A stretch of 11,582 nucleotides of DNA. Source: DATGKR01 sp035294565. Its GTDB lineage: Bacteria; Actinomycetota; Acidimicrobiia; Acidimicrobiales; Palsa-688. The stretch is taken from the NCBI GenBank assembly GCA_035294565.1, contig DATGKR010000112.1:1-11582 (forward strand), read 5' to 3'. Shown one piece after another: positions 6,701 to 11,582 of the stretch. Positions within the stretch are counted from its first letter, which is position 1. Each line of letters starts with the position of its first letter. Made by a program: the position numbers and the translations under genes. The notes beneath the pieces are model-generated. The model had not been told where the DNA came from and did no database searches. It worked only from the letters and a program-made list of their open reading frames with translations.

Positions 6701-7777
6701 ATGAGCGGAGGCCCGTCTCCGATCGAGCAGCTCGGCGGATGGCCGGCCGTGCTGGGCCGCCTAGCCGCCGGGGAGCACCTGGCCGCCGACGTGGCGCGCG
6801 TCGCTCTCTCCGAGGTGCTCGAGGGCAACGCCACGCCGGCGCAGATCGCCGCCTTCGTCTTCGGGCTGCGCTGCAAGGGCGAGACGGTGGAGGAGATGAC
6901 CGGCCTGGTGTCGGCGATGATCGACGCCGCCGAGAGGGTCGAGGTGCCCGAGGGGGTGGCCTCCCGCCTGGTCGACACCTGCGGAACCGGGGGTGACCGC
7001 AGCGGCACGATCAACGTGTCGACCGTGGCCGCCCTCGTCGTCGCCGGCGCCGGCGTGCCGGTCTGCAAGCACGGGGGAAGGGCCGCCTCGTCCAAGGCGG
7101 GCTCCGCCGATGTCCTCGAATCGCTGGGCGTGGCGATAGAGCTGGGACCGGCGGGAGTCGCGCGCTGCATCGCGGAGGCCGGGATCGGGTTCTGCTTCGC
7201 CCCGCGCTACCACCCGGCCATGCGCCACGCCGTTCCGGTCCGCAGGGAGCTGGGCGTCCCGACCGCGTTCAACTTCTTGGGGCCCCTGGCCAACCCGGCG
7301 CGGGTGCGTCGCCAGGTCGTGGGGGTGGGCGACCCGGCCATGGCCGCCAAGATGGTTCGTGTCCTGGCCGCCGGGGGGGCCGAGCACGTGATGGTGGTAC
7401 ACGGGGCGGGAGGGCTCGACGAGCTCTCGACCACCGGGCCTTCGGTTGTCCACGAGTACGACCGCTCGGCGGACCCTCAGTTCAAGGTGTGGGAAACGGA
7501 TCCCGCCTCGCTCGGCCTGCCCGTGGCGGCCCTCTCGGAGCTGGCCGGCGGCGACGCCGCGGAGAACGCTTCGCACGCCCGTCGGGTCCTCGACGGCACC
7601 CGAGGGCCGATGCGCGACGTCGTCGTGCTGAACGCGGCCGCCGGGCTCGTCGTGGCGGGTGCTTGCGGTGACCTTGCCGAGGGGCTCGTCCTCGCCGGAT
7701 CGGCCATCGACTCGGGCCGGGCGGCCGCCTGCCTCGACCGCCTCGTCGACGTGTCGCGGTCGGCGGCCGGCGCTTGA
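6701..7777 (+). CDS. trpD: Anthranilate phosphoribosyltransferase
   Basis: 358 residues, normal for TrpD, which joins anthranilate to phosphoribosyl pyrophosphate in the second step of tryptophan synthesis in the cytoplasm. The N-terminal helical domain (about 5-75) contains TPAQIAAFVFGLRCKGET. The PRPP loop is DTCGTGGDRSGT (92-103), followed by NVST (105-108), the glycine-rich KHGGRAASSKAGSADVLE (123-140), NFLGPLANP (191-199) and the metal-binding GGLDELS (237-243). All catalytic motifs are intact. The gene stands alone rather than in a trp operon, as is common in actinobacteria. It converges on the Lrp-domain gene with only 18 bases between the two stops and no visible terminator. Its ATG is covered by the TGA of a tiny upstream ORF. 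Confidence 0.97.
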   Translation: MSGGPSPIEQLGGWPAVLGRLAAGEHLAADVARVALSEVLEGNATPAQIAAFVFGLRCKGETVEEMTGLVSAMIDAAERVEVPEGVASRLVDTCGTGGDRSGTINVSTVAALVVAGAGVPVCKHGGRAASSKAGSADVLESLGVAIELGPAGVARCIAEAGIGFCFAPRYHPAMRHAVPVRRELGVPTAFNFLGPLANPARVRRQVVGVGDPAMAAKMVRVLAAGGAEHVMVVHGAGGLDELSTTGPSVVHEYDRSADPQFKVWETDPASLGLPVAALSELAGGDAAENASHARRVLDGTRGPMRDVVVLNAAAGLVVAGACGDLAEGLVLAGSAIDSGRAAACLDRLVDVSRSAAGA

Positions 7778-7795
7778 GCCGCACGCCTCACGGTC

Positions 7796-8074
7796 TCATT
7801 CGGATCCGATGTCCCAGATCGCGTCGAGGTCTTTGCGGCTGTAAGCCTGGAAGGCGATGAGGGTGCGCGTGTCCAACACTCCGGCCAGCCGGGCGATGCG
7901 CCGGGTGACCACGTCGGCCAGGTCTTCGTGGCGCCGTACTCGCACCACCGCGACTATGTCGGCGTGGCCGGCGACGGAGTAGACCTCGCTGACACCGTCG
8001 AGGTCGGCGAGCAGGGTCGCCAGGTCGGCGACCCTCCCCGGCTCGGCGTCGATGAGCACGAAGGCGTGGACCAC
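7796..8074 (-). CDS. Lrp/AsnC ligand-binding (RAM) domain protein without HTH
   Basis: 92 residues that match only the regulation-of-amino-acid-metabolism domain of Lrp/AsnC proteins, a small beta-alpha-beta fold that oligomerises and binds amino acids. Recognisable pieces are AFVLIDAEPGRVADLATLL, VSEVYSVAGHADIVAVVRV (the G-D-I core) and VLDTRTLIAFQAYS. No helix-turn-helix precedes it, and the next bases upstream are promoter rather than coding, so this is a stand-alone domain and not a truncated regulator. The GTG at 8074 has no Shine-Dalgarno sequence. An extended -10 box ends six bases before it, suggesting a leaderless mRNA. Convergence with trpD may hint at amino-acid sensing, but this is only positional. 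Confidence 0.9.
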   Translation of the reverse strand: MVHAFVLIDAEPGRVADLATLLADLDGVSEVYSVAGHADIVAVVRVRRHEDLADVVTRRIARLAGVLDTRTLIAFQAYSRKDLDAIWDIGSE

Positions 8075-8078
8075 GGTC

Positions 8079-8091
8079 GCAACCTACCAGC
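8079..8091 (-). promoter_or_regulatory. extended -10 promoter of the Lrp-domain gene
   Basis: Read on the minus strand this is GCTGGTAGGTTGC, containing TGG-TAGGTT (extended -10; hexamer at 8081-8086). The hexamer ends six bases before the GTG at 8074, the spacing expected of a leaderless transcript. The same 13 bases occur upstream of sepH on the other strand, which supports a promoter role. No clear -35 is seen. Confidence 0.5.
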
Positions 8092-8101
8092 GCCCCATCG
8101 G

Positions 8102-8154
8102 TACGATCCCCGGGTGATCGACCGTGCCGCGCCAGCCGTCGGGAGGATGCTGCG
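8102..8154 (+). promoter_or_regulatory. NYN gene leader: -10 box, 14-codon upstream ORF and RBS
   Basis: TACGAT (8102-8107) fits TANNNT. Six bases later a GTG at 8114 opens a 14-codon ORF (MIDRAAPAVGRMLR) whose TGA (8156-8158) overlaps the ATG of the NYN gene as ATGA. A good Shine-Dalgarno GGGAGG (8141-8146) lies eight bases before the ATG at 8155, within the small ORF. The arrangement copies that in front of trpD, including the junction CGATGAGC. Whether the peptide is made is unknown. Confidence 0.4.
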
Positions 8155-9564
8155 ATGAGCAGCTACCAGCCGACCACCGCCCAGCTGCGCCCGGCGTTGC
8201 AGTTCGCCCTCGAGCTCGCCAGGATCACGCCCCCCGCCGAGCTGCCCGCCAGGGTGAGGCCGATCGCCCGTGCTCGGAGACTGCCCCCCAACTGGGCGGC
8301 GACCATGCGCTTGGCGCTCGAGGAGGACGACGAGTACCGGGGCGACGTGGCCGGGGAAGCCAGCGAGGAGCGCCTCGGTGAGATTCCATGGCTGTGGCTG
8401 AGCCGCCCCGAGGGTTGGGCCGAGCGCGTCGGCGAGCTGGTGCGGGCGGCGCTCGAGGTCGACGAGCGGGAGAAGGAGCAAACCTATCTGGAAGGGCGGA
8501 TCGCTGCGCTGCAACGGGACCTGGACGCGGCGTCCTCGGCGCGCGACGGGGCCTTGGCCGAGGCGGCGAGGTGGAAGGAGGAGGCCTTGGAGCTGCGCCG
8601 CCGCCTGCGTGAGGCGGCCCGCCTGGCCGACGAGCGGGAGGCACGACTGCGCTCCGCGGACAGCCGGGCGGCCGAAGCCGACAGGTTGCGCAGGGATCTC
8701 CAGGTCGCCGAGGAGAGCCTGCGGCGGGCCGAGGAGGCTCGACAAGCAGCCGAGGAGGCTCGACAAGCAGCCGAGGAGGCTCGACAAGTAGCCGAGGAGG
8801 CTCGACAAGCAGCCGAGGAGGCCCCAGAGCCCGCCGGGGGCGAGCGCCGCGGCGGGGACGGAGCGTGTCCGGTAGCTGCGCCGCCGGAGGTCAGTGATCC
8901 GGGCGGAGCGCCCCCCGCTGGCGAGCCGACGTGGGCCGGCGCGCTGTCCAGGCTCGGAGGCGTCGCAGAGGAACTGGCGGCGGCGCTGAAAGAAGTGGCG
9001 GTCCTGCTGACTGGGAGCCCCGTTGCCGAGCAGGAGAATTCGACCTCGACGACGGCACCGGCCCCGGCCGCGGGTCGCAGAGCGAAGCGGCCAGTTCGCC
9101 GTCCTCTGGCGTTGCCGCCAGCCGTTTTCGAGGAGTCGCCCGAGGCCGCCGCCTTCCTCGTGCGCGCTCCACGGGCGCGCCTGGTGGTCGACGGCTACAA
9201 CGTCACCTTCACCTCCTGGACCGGCAGCGACCTCCCGGCCCTTCGCCACCGTTTGGTGAGCGCGCTGAGCGAGCTCGCCTTGAGGTTCAAGCGTCCGGTC
9301 ACGGTGGTGTTCGACGGCAACGACGCGGGGGGTACCGAAGCTGCACCCCCGGCGGTGCGGAAGCTGCTGCGCATCGTTTTCTCCGCATCAGACGTCGAGG
9401 CGGACGAGGTCATCGTGGACACGGTCGCCGAGCTGCCCGTCGACGTACCGGTCGTGGTGGCCACCGACGACCGCCAGGTCAGGGACAACGTGAGGAGGCT
9501 GGGGGCGAACGTGCTCTCGGTCGAGCAACTGCTGGGGGTGCTCGGCAGGCAGCCGGACCGGTAG
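8155..9564 (+). CDS. Coiled-coil protein with C-terminal NYN/YacP-like RNase domain
   Basis: 469 residues in three parts. Residues 1-105 form a helical N-terminal domain (LRPALQFALELARITPP, LPPNWAATMRLALEED) seen in actinobacterial NYN proteins. Residues 105-225 are a long charged coiled coil containing four tandem heptads EEARQAA/EEARQVA (193-220). A Pro/Gly/Ala linker and a basic patch (GRRAKRPVRR, 307-316) lead to a PIN-like NYN domain (about 341-465). Its acidic active-site positions are visible: D346 (LVVDGYNV), D387 (VVFDGN), D417 (EADEVI) and D438-D439 (ATDDRQVRDN). Such domains are metal-dependent ribonucleases, and the Bacillus relative YacP/Rae1 cuts ribosome-bound mRNA. The target here is unknown. 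The coiled coil suggests a dimer or scaffold. No membrane segment is seen. Confidence 0.88.
   Translation: MSSYQPTTAQLRPALQFALELARITPPAELPARVRPIARARRLPPNWAATMRLALEEDDEYRGDVAGEASEERLGEIPWLWLSRPEGWAERVGELVRAALEVDEREKEQTYLEGRIAALQRDLDAASSARDGALAEAARWKEEALELRRRLREAARLADEREARLRSADSRAAEADRLRRDLQVAEESLRRAEEARQAAEEARQAAEEARQVAEEARQAAEEAPEPAGGERRGGDGACPVAAPPEVSDPGGAPPAGEPTWAGALSRLGGVAEELAAALKEVAVLLTGSPVAEQENSTSTTAPAPAAGRRAKRPVRRPLALPPAVFEESPEAAAFLVRAPRARLVVDGYNVTFTSWTGSDLPALRHRLVSALSELALRFKRPVTVVFDGNDAGGTEAAPPAVRKLLRIVFSASDVEADEVIVDTVAELPVDVPVVVATDDRQVRDNVRRLGANVLSVEQLLGVLGRQPDR
8731..8814 (+). repeat. four tandem 21-base repeats encoding EEARQ(A/V)A heptads
   Basis: The unit GAGGAGGCTCGACAAGCAGCC occurs four times back to back (8731, 8752, 8773, 8794). 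The only difference is one C-to-T change in the third copy, and a 5' fragment of a fifth unit follows. Each unit is seven codons, exactly one coiled-coil heptad, so copy-number change keeps frame. Near-identity at third codon positions points to recent duplication or slippage. Confidence 0.95.
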
Positions 9565-9708
9565 GGACCGACCCTTCGGCGTTGTCGGCCGTGAGCTACC
9601 CACACGACCAGGTTGCGGAGGCCCCGCGAGGGTTCCCCGCGACGACCCTGGCGGTGCCAGCCGGCACCGGCGGGGTGGCGGTCTCACCCCCCTGCGAGGA
9701 TCACGGCC
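9565..9708. other. intergenic region between the NYN gene and the small Cys-rich gene
   Basis: 144 bases without a convincing gene. It contains one short hairpin (CGGTGCC 9652-9658 with GGCACCG 9663-9669, four-base loop) lacking a T-run, so I do not call a terminator. I see no clear promoter. A ribosome binding site GAGGA (9695-9699) lies at its right end. Confidence 0.6.
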
Positions 9709-9909
9709 ATGGGAACGCTCACCATCTCCTGCGACGAATGCGCGATGCAGTCGAGCGAGGTCTGCGCCGGCTGCGTGGTCACCTTCATCTGCGACCGGGA
9801 CCCCAACGACGCGGTCATCATCGACGCCGCTGAGGAGCGGGCGTTGCGGTCTCTCAACCGTTCCGGGCTCCTCCCGCCTCTGAGGCACCGAGCACGCGGC
9901 TGCGGTTGA
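9709..9909 (+). CDS. small cysteine-rich conserved hypothetical protein (66 aa)
   Basis: 66 residues, starting at an ATG with GAGGA nine bases upstream. Two CxxC pairs, C8xxC11 (SCDECA) and C19xxC22 (VCAGCV), are followed by C28 in FICDRDP and a final C65. This layout suggests a small zinc ribbon or another metal-binding knuckle. After it come an acidic, hydrophobic segment (DAVIIDAAEERALRSLNRSG) that should be a helix, and a basic end (LRHRARGCG). I recall similar short proteins in other actinobacteria but cannot name a function. A longer reading from a TTG at 9613 lacks a ribosome site and would add 32 Arg/Pro-rich residues, so I prefer the short form. It sits 80 bases upstream of sepH in the same direction. 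Confidence 0.75.
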   Translation: MGTLTISCDECAMQSSEVCAGCVVTFICDRDPNDAVIIDAAEERALRSLNRSGLLPPLRHRARGCG

Positions 9910-9933
9910 CCATCCCCCTTTGCCGCCGCGACA

Positions 9934-9946
9934 GCTGGTAGGTTGC
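9934..9946 (+). promoter_or_regulatory. extended -10 promoter upstream of sepH
   Basis: GCTGGTAGGTTGC holds TGG-TAGGTT (hexamer 9939-9944), an extended -10 element about 45 bases before the sepH start, predicting a leader near 38 bases. The identical 13-mer lies on the opposite strand in front of the Lrp-domain gene. No good -35 at 16-18 bases is visible, as is usual for extended -10 promoters. Confidence 0.45.
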
Positions 9947-9989
9947 CCGGCAAGGTCCGAGAGGGGGGCCGTCCAGTCCGGGGTCGCCT

Positions 9990-11036
9990 GTGAGACAACT
10001 CCACGTAATCGGTTTCACGTCCGACCACAGCGGGCTGGTCCTCTCCCCGAAGCGAGGGGCGAAGACGGGGAGCTTCGTCCTGCTCGTCGACCCCGCTCTG
10101 CTGGAACGGATCGAGGCGGCACGCGAAGAGCGCGAAGCGGTATTCCCGGACCAGCCGAGCCGAAGCCCGCGCCAGGAAAGTTCGCTCAGTCCGCGAGAGA
10201 TACAGGCCCGGCTGCGGGGCGGCCGGACGCTCGAGCAGGTGGCTGCGGAGGCCGGCGTGAGCGTCGAGTGGGTCGAGCGTTTCGCTGCGCCCGTGCTCGC
10301 CGAGCAGGCTGCGGCGGTCGAGCGCGCCCGCGGGGCTGAATTGTCCACCCCCCGGCGCGGCCTCTCCGACCGTCCGCTGGGTGTCGCCGTGCTCCGCAAC
10401 CTTGCGACGCGGGGCGTCCGCCTGTCATCTGAGGAGCTCGAGGCGGGCTGGCAGGCGGCCCACTTGGCCGACGGGGATTGGCTGGTGTCGTTCAGTTACC
10501 GCTCGAGGGGCCGTCAGCGCGTCGCGCAGTGGGTCTTCAGCACCGCCTCCGGCACCCTCGTCTCGCAGAATCGGCTGGGGACGGAGCTCGGCTTCGTCGA
10601 GCGAGCGCGGGCTGCGGCCGTTCCCGGTGAGGAGCAGGCGGCGGTGGCGGCTTTGGTCCTGCCGCGCCGCAAGCGTGACCGCCGCGTGGCGGCGGTGATA
10701 GCGCGGGGGCGGGGGCCCGCCAAGGCCGCGTCGAGCGGGACGGCGCGCCGGAAGACGGCTTCGTCGCAGGGGACCGCGCGCAGGAAGACGGCTTCGTCGC
10801 AGGGGACCGCGCTCACGAAACCGGCTTCGTCGAGCGTGGGCCAGCCGGCGCAGACCAAGGCTGCTGCCCGCAAAGCGGCTGCTCCTGCCCGCAAGGCTGC
10901 TGCTCCTGCCCGCAAGGCGGCTGCTCCTGCCCGCAAAGCGGCTGCTCCTGCCCGCAAAGCTGCTGCTCCTGCCCGCAAAGCGGCTGCTCCTGCCCGCAAG
11001 GCGGCCGGCGCCGGCGGGCTCAAGAAACGGTCGTGA
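9990..11036 (+). CDS. sepH: Septation protein SepH (DUF3071) with basic repetitive tail
   Basis: 348 residues. The N-terminal 205 match SepH, the actinobacterial FtsZ-binding protein that promotes Z-ring assembly at division septa. Visible parts are the opening strand MRQLHVIGFTSDHSGLVLS, VLLVDPALLERI, the helix-turn-helix SPREIQARLRGGRTLEQVA / SVEWVERF (67-98), the PVLAEQAAAVERAR segment (101-114) and the C-terminal DGDWLVSFSYRSRGR..AQWVFS block (161-184) followed by LVSQNR. After residue 240 the protein turns into low-complexity basic sequence: three 11-residue repeats (GTARRKTASSQ-like, 250-282), then six KAAAPAR units (295-336) and a lysine end. Such Lys/Ala/Pro tails resemble bacterial histone-H1-like proteins and could bind DNA or FtsZ tails. 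The GTG start at 9990 has only a weak ribosome site. The stop overlaps the queG start (GTGA). Confidence 0.93.
   Translation: MRQLHVIGFTSDHSGLVLSPKRGAKTGSFVLLVDPALLERIEAAREEREAVFPDQPSRSPRQESSLSPREIQARLRGGRTLEQVAAEAGVSVEWVERFAAPVLAEQAAAVERARGAELSTPRRGLSDRPLGVAVLRNLATRGVRLSSEELEAGWQAAHLADGDWLVSFSYRSRGRQRVAQWVFSTASGTLVSQNRLGTELGFVERARAAAVPGEEQAAVAALVLPRRKRDRRVAAVIARGRGPAKAASSGTARRKTASSQGTARRKTASSQGTALTKPASSSVGQPAQTKAAARKAAAPARKAAAPARKAAAPARKAAAPARKAAAPARKAAAPARKAAGAGGLKKRS
10737..10835 (+). repeat. three 33-base imperfect repeats in the sepH tail
   Basis: Three in-frame 11-codon units start at 10737, 10770 and 10803, encoding GTARRKTASSQ, GTARRKTASSQ and the diverged GTALTKPASSS. The first two share most bases, including the run GACGGCTTCGTCGCAGGGGA. 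They add basic, Ser/Thr-rich sequence between the SepH core and the KAAAPAR array. Confidence 0.85.
10872..10997 (+). repeat. six 21-base repeats encoding KAAAPAR in the sepH tail
   Basis: Six consecutive seven-codon units (AAAGCGGCTGCTCCTGCCCGC and variants) encode KAAAPAR. They vary mainly at the Lys codon (AAA/AAG) and the following Ala codon (GCG/GCT), in an alternating fashion that suggests duplication of units of more than one repeat. A partial unit, KAAG, follows. Confidence 0.95.
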
Positions 11037-11582
11037 CCGCGGAGCTAGGGGGAAAACGCCCAACCTGTTTGGCGGCGAGTCCTGAGAAGCCGAGCGAAGC
11101 AGACCTGGCCGAGGAGTTGCGCCGCATCGCCCTAGCCGCCGGCCTCGACAGAGTCGGGATCTGCGACGCCGGCCCCTTCCTCGCCACCCGGCGGGACATC
11201 GAGAGCCGGCGTCGGGAAGGTCTGTCGGCCGGGATGCAGTTCACCTACCGCAACCCCGCCCGTTCGACCGACCCGGGTGTCACCATGGCCGGCGCTCGGG
11301 CTCTAGTGGTCGGCGCCCGCTACTACCGGCGCGACCCACCGCCGAAGGTCCCGTTCGGCGAGGCGCCGGCCGCTGCCCCCGAAGGCCGGGTTGCCCGTTA
11401 CTCGTGGGTGGACCACTACCAGCCTCTTCGGGAAGCGCTGGGGGTGGTCGCGGCGAGGCTCGTCGACGAAGGCTGGCACGCCAAGGTGCTCGTCGACGAC
11501 AACGCGCTCGTCGATCGCGCCGCCGCCGTTCGCGCTGGTCTCGGGTGGTACGGCAAGAACTCCAACGTGCTGCTGCCCGGCG
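11033..11582 (+). CDS. queG: Epoxyqueuosine reductase, N-terminal part (cut by window edge)
   Basis: 183 codons are present before the window ends. QueG is the cobalamin and [4Fe-4S] enzyme that reduces epoxyqueuosine in tRNA to queuosine, the last step of the pathway. Recognisable family segments are LRRIALAAGLDRVGICDA (29-46), GMQFTYRNPARSTDPG (67-82), ALVVGARYY (90-98), GRVARYSWVDHY (118-129) and the conserved active-site region VDDNALVDRAAAVRAGLGWYGKNS (154-177, split by key residues D155, R162, G169-G171, K175-N176). The ferredoxin-type cluster motifs would follow outside the window. The GTG at 11033 overlaps the sepH stop by four bases. A TTG at 11069 would remove 12 poorly conserved residues and is an alternative. 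Confidence 0.93.
   Translation, partial: MTAELGGKRPTCLAASPEKPSEADLAEELRRIALAAGLDRVGICDAGPFLATRRDIESRRREGLSAGMQFTYRNPARSTDPGVTMAGARALVVGARYYRRDPPPKVPFGEAPAAAPEGRVARYSWVDHYQPLREALGVVAARLVDEGWHAKVLVDDNALVDRAAAVRAGLGWYGKNSNVLLPG

Noticed and set aside
6681..6704. Tryptophan attenuator leader peptide before trpD
   Set aside because: The seven-codon frame has no Trp codon, and there is no terminator/antiterminator pair between it and trpD.
8731..8814. Minus-strand reading of the NYN repeat (LLGCLSS repeats) as a membrane or secreted peptide
   Set aside because: It is the antisense shadow of the EEARQAA coiled-coil repeat in a well-supported gene.
9652..9669. Hairpin between the NYN gene and the small Cys-rich gene as a terminator
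   Set aside because: A seven-base stem without a following T-run is too weak at this GC content.
9613..9909. Longer 98-residue form of the small Cys-rich protein from a TTG
   Set aside because: The extra 32 residues are Arg/Pro-rich with no ribosome site, while the ATG at 9709 has GAGGA at good distance.
10872..10997. The 21-base repeats in sepH as a CRISPR array or intergenic satellite
   Set aside because: There are no spacers, the units are contiguous, in frame and encode a regular KAAAPAR tail continuous with the SepH core.

Overview
The window is very GC-rich, and nearly all of it is coding. It comes from a high-GC actinobacterium: it carries a WhiB-family iron-sulfur regulator and the actinobacterial division protein SepH, uses GTG starts often, and packs genes with 1-4 base stop/start overlaps. 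A member of Acidimicrobiia or a related deep-branching actinobacterial class is my best guess, but that is inference from gene content and style. I see no phage genes, transposases, CRISPR arrays, tRNA or rRNA, so this looks like ordinary chromosome.

Left part (1-3397, minus strand): a three-gene unit of glycerol-3-phosphate dehydrogenase (glpD), a FAD-linked oxidase resembling alkyl-dihydroxyacetonephosphate synthase, and an FGGY-family sugar/polyol kinase cut by the window edge. Together they point to handling of glycerol, glycerol-3-phosphate and dihydroxyacetone phosphate, possibly feeding ether-lipid chemistry.

Middle part (3398-6256, plus strand): a 47-base divergent spacer holds a perfect 12-base palindrome inside a likely leaderless promoter. 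It is followed by a Fur-family regulator with the residues of a PerR peroxide sensor, a rubrerythrin without its rubredoxin domain, a strong intrinsic terminator, a GlpC-like iron-sulfur protein and a DUF3501 protein. The first pair and the last pair are each translationally coupled. I read this as a peroxide-responsive detoxification cassette in which the iron-sulfur protein and the DUF3501 protein may supply electrons to the rubrerythrin. This is the most interesting part of the window.

Right part (6257-11582): a WhiB-family regulator; a stand-alone anthranilate phosphoribosyltransferase (trpD); a convergent Lrp/AsnC ligand-binding-domain protein without a DNA-binding domain; a large coiled-coil protein with a C-terminal NYN/YacP-type nuclease domain; a 66-residue cysteine-rich protein; SepH with a repetitive lysine/alanine/arginine tail; and the start of epoxyqueuosine reductase (queG), overlapping sepH. 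Two genes here (trpD and the NYN gene) are each preceded by a tiny ORF that begins a few bases after a -10-like box and ends in an ATGA overlap with the main gene. The repeat arrays in the NYN protein and SepH are 21-base (seven-codon) units that preserve reading frame.
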